Shown here in pieces: positions 57,890-64,000 of a stretch of DNA of 64,000 bases. This stretch comes from Mesorhizobium sp. WSM3862 (GTDB lineage Bacteria; Pseudomonadota; Alphaproteobacteria; Rhizobiales; Rhizobiaceae), in contig NZ_NSGE01000001.1 in NCBI RefSeq assembly GCF_002294985.1, positions 186,001 through 250,000 of the forward strand. Reading direction: 5' to 3'. The notes under the pieces are model-generated. The model did no database searches. It was not told the DNA's origin and was given only the letters and a program-made list of their open reading frames with translations. The translations under genes were made by a program, and so were the position numbers. How positions within the stretch are numbered: position 1 is the first letter of the stretch; each line of letters opens with the position of its first letter.

Positions 57890-58172
57890 CAGGGCCTTCC
57901 CGGCGCCGCCTGATCCATTCGGCGATTTGGCGCCGGCGGCGGAATGCCACCAGCCCGAGCAGCAGGAAACTGTCGAACACACAGGCCCGCGCCACCATAC
58001 CGGGGATGATTCCCGGATCGACGCCGAGCATCTGGCCGTAAAGCTGGAAGACCAGGTCGTGCAATTGGCGGCTGAGCATCACGTAGCCGAAATTGATGTC
58101 GTTGAGAGACAGGAAGAACCAGCCCCAGAACAGGACCAGCGGAGCCGCCCAGAATGCGAACAAGGCGCGCAT
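57831..58172 (-). CDS. DUF6105-like small membrane protein
   Basis: A protein of 113 residues: [21 protein letters not shown] forms a first helix, [21 protein letters not shown] is a conserved polar/aromatic segment, and a second helix ([15 protein letters not shown]) precedes a basic tail ([16 protein letters not shown]). I recall similar rhizobial proteins grouped as DUF6105, but the name is from memory. The start overlaps the upstream gene's stop (TGATG), so the pair is coupled. Confidence 0.75.
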   Translation of the reverse strand: MRALFAFWAAPLVLFWGWFFLSLNDINFGYVMLSRQLHDLVFQLYGQMLGVDPGIIPGMVARACVFDSFLLLGLVAFRRRRQIAEWIRRRREGPVSPDQLGRATGVGPTLPAE

Positions 58173-58732
58173 CAGCGGCGACCTCCGGGTCTGATTTCCG
58201 GCCGGCTGGAGATGCGGGACAGGAGCGAGCTGTGCGCCACGCCCGCTGCCATGCGATGGGAAACGACGGGGGCTTCGCCTTCATGCAAGGTCATCGCGGC
58301 GAGAGCCGAGCGTCGCTCGGCGAGCACCGCGACATAAGAGGCGAGCAGCGCCGTCATCTGGATGGCGACGACCATGAACAGCCCGTTGATGCCTTGCGCG
58401 GCGCCGCCGACGAGAATCACCGAAAGCAGGAAGGAGGCGCAGATGAAGGCTATCCGCACCACCGTATCGCCCGCATCCGGCCTTGTCGCGATGTTGAGCA
58501 GCGTCTCGACGAAGGCCCAGCAGAACAGCAGCGCGACGATCAGCAGAGCGACCGCGAGCGGCGCCACGACGAGAGCATGATCGAGATCCGGGAAACGGCT
58601 GCTTTGCAGCGAGACGCCAAGCACGCCGAGCGCCGACGCGATGCCGCGATTGCCATCCATGCAGATGTAGGCCAGCAGGGCGAAGACGACCGCCCAATGC
58701 AAGGCCAGAAATGATGTCAAAACGTGCCGCAT
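58172..58732 (-). CDS. Hypothetical membrane protein
   Basis: A protein of 186 residues from ATG 58732 with about four hydrophobic helices (VLTSFLALHWAVVFALLAYI, ALVVAPLAVALLIVALLFCW, RIAFICASFLLSVILVGGAA, LFMVVAIQMTALLASYVAVL). The basic C-terminus (SLLSRISSRPEIRPGGRR) is presumably cytoplasmic. I do not recognise it. It is coupled by overlap to the DUF6105-like gene. ATG 58753 is a longer alternative. Confidence 0.72.
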   Translation of the reverse strand: MRHVLTSFLALHWAVVFALLAYICMDGNRGIASALGVLGVSLQSSRFPDLDHALVVAPLAVALLIVALLFCWAFVETLLNIATRPDAGDTVVRIAFICASFLLSVILVGGAAQGINGLFMVVAIQMTALLASYVAVLAERRSALAAMTLHEGEAPVVSHRMAAGVAHSSLLSRISSRPEIRPGGRR

Positions 58733-58884
58733 GCGCTTCCTGCCTGGGAGCACGGGATCGTCATGGTTAACATTTCCCTACTCCGGTGGACAGAGTGGGC
58801 TCCGCGAAGCCTCCCCGCAACGGAAACCATTCGTTAAGGTTAACGGCAATCCACAGGCCGGCGATCGAACGCCTTTCAGGCCGC

Positions 58885-60549
58885 TCAATTCAGCGGCGGG
58901 TAAAGCGTGTCGATGATCATGCGCGCGTCATGGCGCGAATCGAGCATGCCGTAGGTGGTGCGCCATTGGCCGCCGAGTCTTGTTTCGACGAAAGCGTCGG
59001 CGATCCGCCCTGCCCCCAGCCGGCGCAGCTCCGCCGCCGCCGCCGAAAGTGCCAGCTGTTCGGTCAGCAGGCGCGCCGAGCCTTGGTCGGTCGAAGCCAC
59101 CTGCATGGCCGCGTTGAGCACGCCGATGGTGCCCCGCCCGCCGGCGCCGAGGTCGCGGTCGATGCCGGCCAGCACCTCCTCGAACAGGCCTGGCGCGCGG
59201 CCAAGCACACGCAGCGCGTCGAGCGCCATGACGTTGCCGGAGCCTTCCCAGATCGCGTTGACCGGAGCCTCACGGTAATAGCGAGCAAGCGGCGCTTCCT
59301 CGACATAGCCGTTGCCGCCGAGGCACTCCATCGCCTCGTAAAGCAAGGCCGGTGCGATCTTGCATACCCAGTATTTGACCACTGGCGTCATGGCGCGGGC
59401 AAAGGCCGCCTCGCCGCGATCGCTCGCCGCCTCGTCGAAGGAACGCGCCAGCCGGAACGACAGCGCCGTCGCGGCGGCAACGTCGAGCGCCATGTCGGCG
59501 AGGACCCGCTGCATCAGCGATTGATCGACCAGACTGGTGCCGAACACCTGGCGATGGCGCGCGTGGTGGACGGCTTCGGCCAGCCCGGCGCGCATGAGCG
59601 CTGACGAAGCGACGGCGCAGTCGAGCCGGGTCAGCGTGACCATGTCCATGATCGTCTTGATCCCGGCGCCCGGCTCGCCGACCATCTCGCCGATGGCATT
59701 GACGAACTCGACCTCCGACGAGGCGTTGGAGCGGTTGCCGAGCTTGTCCTTCAGGCGCTGGAAGCGGAAGCCATTGCCCGAGCCGTCGCCCAGGATGCGC
59801 GGAACCAGGAAGCATGAAAGCCCTTCCGGCACCTGCCCGAGCACGAGAAAGGCGTCGGACATCGGCGCCGACATGAACCATTTATGCCCGGTCAGCCGAT
59901 AGAAGCCGTTTCCCGCGCGCTCGGCCTTTGTGACATTGGCGCGCACGTCGGTGCCGCCCTGTTTCTCCGTCATGCCCATGCCGAGGGTAAGCCCGGTCTT
60001 TTGCACCGGCGGCTTCTGGCTCTGGTCGTATTTGCGCGTTGTCACGCGCGGCGCCCATTCGCGGAACAGCTTTGGGCTCGCCATCAGCGCCGCCAGCGAA
60101 GCGCTGGTCATGGTGATGGGGCAAAGATGTCCGGTCTCAAGCTCCGCGGTCAGGTAGAAGCGCGCCGCCCTCACCTGATGCCGGCGGCCGATCTCGGCAT
60201 CGCCGTTTTCCCAAACCGAGGAATGCAGGCCGCCGGCAACCGAGCGTCGCATGAGCGCATGATAAGCGGGATGAAATTCGACCAGATCGACGCGTCGGCC
60301 CTGGCGGTCATGCGTCCTGAGCTTCGGTGTGTCGGTGTTGGCCAGGCGGGCAAGTTCCTGTGCCTCCTGCGTCATGACGAACCTGCCGAGCCCGTCCAGA
60401 TCCTTGCGGACGGAATCGGAAAAACGCTCGGCAAGCTGGATGAGCAACGGATCGCCCCGCCATGCGTTGCCGCCCGTCAGTGGCGGCGGCTGGTTGATCA
60501 CCTCGTCGGTCACGCCCAATCCTTCAGTTGGCAGAGAGGTCCTTACCAT
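58885..60549 (-). CDS. Acyl-CoA dehydrogenase, AidB-like
   Basis: Flavoprotein of 554 residues. Length and text fit the AidB branch: GMGMTEKQGGTDVRANVTKA is the flavin-contact loop, FYRLTGHKWFMSAPMSDAFL follows, then KDKLGNRSNASSEVEF and MECLGGNGYVEE. The N-terminal extra domain (TGGNAWRGDPLLIQLAERF) is a family feature. AidB-like proteins are flavin-bound but weak dehydrogenases and are linked to alkylation protection. ATG 60549 is chosen; the frame extends upstream without conservation. No ada gene lies nearby. Confidence 0.88.
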   Translation of the reverse strand: MVRTSLPTEGLGVTDEVINQPPPLTGGNAWRGDPLLIQLAERFSDSVRKDLDGLGRFVMTQEAQELARLANTDTPKLRTHDRQGRRVDLVEFHPAYHALMRRSVAGGLHSSVWENGDAEIGRRHQVRAARFYLTAELETGHLCPITMTSASLAALMASPKLFREWAPRVTTRKYDQSQKPPVQKTGLTLGMGMTEKQGGTDVRANVTKAERAGNGFYRLTGHKWFMSAPMSDAFLVLGQVPEGLSCFLVPRILGDGSGNGFRFQRLKDKLGNRSNASSEVEFVNAIGEMVGEPGAGIKTIMDMVTLTRLDCAVASSALMRAGLAEAVHHARHRQVFGTSLVDQSLMQRVLADMALDVAAATALSFRLARSFDEAASDRGEAAFARAMTPVVKYWVCKIAPALLYEAMECLGGNGYVEEAPLARYYREAPVNAIWEGSGNVMALDALRVLGRAPGLFEEVLAGIDRDLGAGGRGTIGVLNAAMQVASTDQGSARLLTEQLALSAAAAELRRLGAGRIADAFVETRLGGQWRTTYGMLDSRHDARMIIDTLYPPLN

Positions 60550-60695
60550 CTCAAGGCCGCGGTCGCGAATCCGAAGCCATCGGGCCTTATAGCCAAGCAA
60601 TGCAAGGCGCGCGACGAAAATACCGGGGAGAACGCGCGCAATCCAAAGCTGGCGCTTGCGGCTGGCCGGACCGCACCCTATAGCAGCGCCTTGAG

Positions 60696-61661
60696 ATGAC
60701 CGACGCTTCGTCCCTGCCGCTGTTCCCTCACCGCCATCTTCTAGGCATCCGCGATCTTTCCCCCGCTGATATCGAGCTGCTGCTCGATCGCGCCGACCGG
60801 GCCGTCTCGATCTCGCGGCAATCTGAAAAGAAGACTTCGACGCTGCGCGGCCGGACACAGATCAACCTCTTCTACGAGGCCTCGACCCGCACGCAATCGT
60901 CCTTCGAGCTCGCCGGAAAACGGCTCGGGGCCGACGTCATGAACATGTCCGTGGCGAGCTCTTCGGTGAAGAAGGGCGAGACGCTGATCGACACCGCCAT
61001 GACGCTCAACGCCATGCGTCCGGATATCCTGATCATCCGCCATCAGTCGGCGGGCGCGGCAGCGCTTCTGGCGCAAAAGGTCGGCTGCTCGGTGGTCAAC
61101 GCCGGCGACGGCGCGCATGAGCACCCGACGCAGGCGCTGCTCGACGCGCTGACCATACGCCGCGCCAAGGGACCGCTGTCGAAGCTGATCGTGGCGATCT
61201 GCGGCGACATTCTGCATTCGCGCGTCGCCCGCTCCAACATCATGCTCTTGAACGCGCTCGGCGCGCAGGTGCGCGTGGTTGCACCCTCGACGCTGCTGCC
61301 CGCGGGCATCGACAGGATGGGCGTGATCGTGTCGCGCTCGATGGCGGAAGGACTGAAGGACGCCGACGTCGTGATGATGCTGCGCCTGCAGCGCGAGCGC
61401 ATGGAAGGCGCTTTCGTGCCGTCGATCCGTGAATATTTCCGCTATTTCGGCCTCGACGCCGAGAAGCTGAAAGCGGCCAAGGAGGATGCGCTGGTCATGC
61501 ATCCCGGGCCGATGAACCGCGGCGTCGAGATCGCCTCGGAAATCGCCGACGGGCCGCAGAGCGTCATCCAGGAACAGGTCGAGATGGGCGTAGCCGTGCG
61601 CATGGCGGTTATGCAAGCGCTGTTAGACCCGCGTCGCAACCAGGAGGGACGCGGCGCATGA
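60696..61661 (+). CDS. pyrB: Aspartate carbamoyltransferase catalytic subunit
   Basis: ATCase, 321 residues. It commits pyrimidine synthesis by joining carbamoyl phosphate and aspartate. The carbamoyl-phosphate motif STRTQSSFE (residues 63-71), [14 protein letters not shown] and [15 protein letters not shown] are conserved. The next gene starts in an ATGA overlap and encodes a dihydroorotase-like partner. No pyrI is seen, fitting an ATCase that depends on a PyrC-like partner. Confidence 0.97.
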   Translation: MTDASSLPLFPHRHLLGIRDLSPADIELLLDRADRAVSISRQSEKKTSTLRGRTQINLFYEASTRTQSSFELAGKRLGADVMNMSVASSSVKKGETLIDTAMTLNAMRPDILIIRHQSAGAAALLAQKVGCSVVNAGDGAHEHPTQALLDALTIRRAKGPLSKLIVAICGDILHSRVARSNIMLLNALGAQVRVVAPSTLLPAGIDRMGVIVSRSMAEGLKDADVVMMLRLQRERMEGAFVPSIREYFRYFGLDAEKLKAAKEDALVMHPGPMNRGVEIASEIADGPQSVIQEQVEMGVAVRMAVMQALLDPRRNQEGRGA

Positions 61662-62944
61662 GCGTGACGGTCTTCAACAAGGCCCGCATCGTCGACCCCT
61701 CGCGCGGTGTCGACGAGATCGGTGCGGTCATCGTCGACGGCCGCCGGATCGCCGCCGCCGGCAAGGCGGCGCTGAACCAGGGCGCGCCCGAAGGCGCTGT
61801 CGTCATCGACTGCGCCGGCAAGACGATCATTCCGGGTCTCATCGATGCCCGCGTCTTCATCGGCGAACCCGGCGGTGAGCACCGCGAGACCATCGCCTCG
61901 GCAAGCGTCGCTGCGGCAGCCGGCGGCGTCACCTCCATCGTCATGATGCCCGACACCAATCCGGTGATCGACAATGTGGCGCTGGTCGAATTCGTGCTGC
62001 GCACGGCAAGGGACACCGCAAGCGTCAACATCTTCCCAGCGGCGGCAATCACCAAGGGTCTCGACGGCCGCGAGATGACCGAGTTCGGCCTGCTGCGCGA
62101 AGCCGGCGCCGTGGCCTTCACCGATGGTCGACACACGATCGCCAACGCCTTGGTCATGCGCCGCGCGCTGACTTATGCCCGCGATTTCGGTAGCGTGATC
62201 GCGCATGAAACCCAGGATGCCGACCTTGCCTCGGCCGGCGTGATGAACGAGGGCCTTTATGCGAGCTGGCTCGGCCTTTCCGGCATCCCGCGCGAGGCCG
62301 AGCTCGTCCCGCTGGAGCGGGACCTGGCGCTGGCGCGGCTGACCGGCGGCGCCTATCACGCCGCCAAGATCTCGACGGCGATGGCGGTTGGCGCGGTGAG
62401 CCGGGCAAAGGCCGACGGCGCCAATGTCACGGCAGGCGTCGCCATCCACAATCTGTCGCTCAATGAGAACGATGTCGGCGAATACCGCACCTTCTTCCGG
62501 CTCACCCCGCCCTTGCGCGCCGAGGACGACCGGCTGGCGATGGTCGAGGCGATCAAGGACGGCACGATCGACATCATCGTCTCTTCGCACGACCCGCAGG
62601 ACGTTGATACCAAGCGACTGCCTTTCGCCGATGCCGCCGCCGGGGCGATCGGGCTGGAGACGCTGCTTGGCGCAGCACTTCGGCTCCACCACAATGGCGA
62701 TGTGCCGCTGCTCAGGCTGGTCGAGACCCTGTCCACCGCGCCGGCAAGACTGTTCGGCCTGCCCGGCGGCACGCTGAAGCCGGGTGGCGCGGCCGATCTT
62801 ACGCTGGTCGATCTTGACGAGCCCTGGATCGTCAGCGAGAGCGGCCTGCGCTCGCGGTCGAAGAACACCTGTTTCGAAGGCGCGCGCCTCCAGGGCAAAG
62901 TCTTGCAAACCATGGTGGCGGGCCGCACAGTGTTTTCGGCCTGA
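61658..62944 (+). CDS. Dihydroorotase-like protein (PyrC'/pseudo-DHOase partner of PyrB)
   Basis: Amidohydrolase-fold protein of 428 residues with dihydroorotase architecture. The first metal motif D-x-H-x-H is changed to DARVF ([18 protein letters not shown]), and the later text IVSSHDPQ replaces the usual ATDHAPH with its catalytic Asp. [10 protein letters not shown] replaces the PHHL motif. A two-metal active site therefore cannot form as in PyrC. Family knowledge: in Pseudomonas such an inactive PyrC' is needed to assemble ATCase. The four-base overlap (ATGA) with pyrB supports this role. A real dihydroorotase should lie elsewhere in the genome. Confidence 0.9.
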   Translation: MSVTVFNKARIVDPSRGVDEIGAVIVDGRRIAAAGKAALNQGAPEGAVVIDCAGKTIIPGLIDARVFIGEPGGEHRETIASASVAAAAGGVTSIVMMPDTNPVIDNVALVEFVLRTARDTASVNIFPAAAITKGLDGREMTEFGLLREAGAVAFTDGRHTIANALVMRRALTYARDFGSVIAHETQDADLASAGVMNEGLYASWLGLSGIPREAELVPLERDLALARLTGGAYHAAKISTAMAVGAVSRAKADGANVTAGVAIHNLSLNENDVGEYRTFFRLTPPLRAEDDRLAMVEAIKDGTIDIIVSSHDPQDVDTKRLPFADAAAGAIGLETLLGAALRLHHNGDVPLLRLVETLSTAPARLFGLPGGTLKPGGAADLTLVDLDEPWIVSESGLRSRSKNTCFEGARLQGKVLQTMVAGRTVFSA

Positions 62945-62998
62945 ACGTCAATCGACCAGCCGGAAGCAGCTCGATCGGACGAAATAGGTGGGGAAACA

Positions 62999-63580
62999 AT
63001 GGGTTACGGGCTCGCACTGATCTTCGGGTACCTGTTCGGCTCGATTCCGTTCGGGCTGTTGATTACCCGCGCGGCCGGTCTCGGCGATGTCCGCCAGATC
63101 GGTTCAGGCAACATCGGCGCGACCAATGTGCTGCGGACCGGCAACAAGGGGCTCGCCGCTGCGACGCTGCTGCTCGATGCGCTGAAGGGCACCGCGGCGG
63201 TGCTGATCGCCGGACATTTCTCGCCGGATTTCGGACTGCTCGCGGGCTTCGGCGCTTTCCTCGGCCATCTCTTTCCGGCCTGGCTAGGATTCAAGGGCGG
63301 CAAGGGCGTCGCCACCTACCTTGGCGTGCTGCTCGGGCTTGCCTGGCAGGGCATGGTTGTCTTCGCCGTTGTCTGGCTCGCCATGGCCTTCCTGTTCCGC
63401 TACTCCTCGCTCGCGGCGCTCGCGGCGACGGTGGTCGTGCCGATCGCGCTTTACTTCATCAGCACGCCTCAGATCGCCGGCCTGTTCGCGCTGATGAGCC
63501 TGATCGTCTTCGTCAAGCACCGCGCCAACATCTCGCGGCTGCTCGCCGGCACCGAGGGAAAGATCGGGGCGAAGGGGTGA
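62999..63580 (+). CDS. plsY: Glycerol-3-phosphate acyltransferase PlsY
   Basis: Integral membrane acyltransferase of 193 residues; it uses acyl-phosphate to acylate glycerol 3-phosphate at the start of phospholipid synthesis. The three PlsY motifs are [33 protein letters not shown] and the C-terminal [18 protein letters not shown], with [16 protein letters not shown] in between. GGGGA lies 4 nt before ATG 62999. It overlaps the dprA start (GTGA). Confidence 0.97.
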   Translation: MGYGLALIFGYLFGSIPFGLLITRAAGLGDVRQIGSGNIGATNVLRTGNKGLAAATLLLDALKGTAAVLIAGHFSPDFGLLAGFGAFLGHLFPAWLGFKGGKGVATYLGVLLGLAWQGMVVFAVVWLAMAFLFRYSSLAALAATVVVPIALYFISTPQIAGLFALMSLIVFVKHRANISRLLAGTEGKIGAKG

Positions 63581-64000
63581 GTGCTCCGGTCGCCGGCCCG
63601 CGCCTCAGCGAGCGGCAGCGGCTTGCCTGGCTTCGCCTGATCCGCACGCCGAACGTCGGCCCTGCCTCTTTTCGCGAACTGATCAACCGCTTCGGCTCGG
63701 CCGAAGCCGCGCTCGAAATGCTGCCCGAGCTGATGATCTCGGGCGGCGCCAACCGCATCGCTCGCATTCCCTCCGCCGGCGAAGCCGAGGCGGAGTTGGA
63801 AGCGGCCCGGCGCGCCGGCGCCCGCTTCGTCGGCATCGGCGAAGCAGACTATCCCGCTTTGCTGAAGACCCTGGACAACCCGCCGCCGCTGTTGGCGGTG
63901 AAGGGTGAAGGCGCGGTGTTCCGTCTCCCTGCGGTGGCGATCGTCGGCGCCCGCAACGCCTCGCTCGCCGGCATCAAGATGGCGCGCATGCTGGCGAGCG
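63577..64000 (+). CDS. dprA: DNA-processing protein DprA (3' end outside window)
   Basis: I read this frame directly. GTG 63577 overlaps the plsY stop (GTGA), and the frame is open for 141 codons to the window edge. The helical N-terminal domain is [20 protein letters not shown] and [18 protein letters not shown]. The Rossmann-like core starts [20 protein letters not shown] and [20 protein letters not shown], the conserved GxRxxS/T ssDNA-binding region. DprA loads RecA on incoming DNA in natural transformation. The plsY-dprA-topA arrangement is common in Rhizobiales. Here it accompanies a broken comEC. Confidence 0.9.
   Translation, partial: MSAPVAGPRLSERQRLAWLRLIRTPNVGPASFRELINRFGSAEAALEMLPELMISGGANRIARIPSAGEAEAELEAARRAGARFVGIGEADYPALLKTLDNPPPLLAVKGEGAVFRLPAVAIVGARNASLAGIKMARMLAS

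Noticed and set aside
58767..58853. TTAAC-rich sites near 58773 and 58840 as CtrA boxes
   Set aside because: The TTAA half-sites are not spaced by seven bases, so they do not fit TTAA-N7-TTAAC.
61442..62908. 488-residue open frame on the minus strand
   Set aside because: It is antisense to pyrB and the PyrC-like gene; an Asp/Arg/Gly-rich shadow.

Overview
The window looks like chromosome of a high-GC alphaproteobacterium of the order Rhizobiales, most likely Mesorhizobium or a close relative. Three lines of evidence support this. Gene order is typical: pyrG, secG, tpiA, ppiD, trpD-trpC-moaC-moeA-lexA-comEC-gltX-gltA, then lpxB back to rpsB. An alphaproteobacterial SOS box (GAAC-N7-GAAC) lies upstream of lexA. 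Palindromic intergenic repeats of a kind I associate with Mesorhizobium occur in at least four gaps. No rRNA, tRNA, IS element, prophage or CRISPR array was seen. The assignment rests on reading and memory, not on a database search.

Region 1 (1-5.05 kb) looks accessory. It holds an edge-truncated Tat-signal protein with a peptidoglycan-binding domain and a phage P5-like domain, a class C beta-lactamase-type serine hydrolase, an orphan two-partner-secretion transporter (TpsB) and a DUF1697 protein behind pyrG.

Region 2 (5.05-20.45 kb) is housekeeping. It has CTP synthase, an L,D-transpeptidase, SecG, triosephosphate isomerase on the minus strand, and then a plus-strand series: a PpiD-like foldase, tryptophan (trpD, trpC) and molybdopterin (moaC, moeA) genes in a tightly packed operon, lexA, gltX and gltA. 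A broken comEC lies between lexA and gltX.

Region 3 (20.5-36.5 kb) is the envelope-biogenesis superoperon, read on the minus strand: rpsB-tsf, then pyrH-frr-uppS-cdsA-rseP-bamA-lpxD-fabZ-lpxA-lpxI-lpxB. It joins translation factors, UMP kinase, the undecaprenyl carrier, CDP-diacylglycerol synthesis, the site-2 protease, outer-membrane insertion and lipid A synthesis. LpxI takes the place of LpxH. A 2.7-kb accessory block (aldo/keto reductase, SnoaL-like protein and a divergent LysR regulator) separates tsf from pyrH.

Region 4 (36.7-54 kb) is mixed. It contains an acyltransferase cluster, EipB, RidA, GDPD, a FemAB-like GNAT protein, HIT, PAP2, ClpS-ClpA, a phasin with two likely PhaR sites, a D,D-carboxypeptidase with a SPOR domain, a J-domain-like membrane protein without HPD, serine deaminase, DUF599 and YdcF proteins.

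Region 5 (54-64 kb) carries gatC-GNAT-gatA, a UPF0173 hydrolase, ruvX, two small membrane proteins, an AidB-like acyl-CoA dehydrogenase, pyrB with a dihydroorotase-like pseudoenzyme, plsY and the 5' part of dprA. I found no complete undescribed system. The most interesting signals are degraded or non-canonical proteins (ComEC deletion, PyrC-like pseudoenzyme, HPD-less J domain, GatA insertion), the left-edge P5-like protein, and the repeat and regulatory sites.
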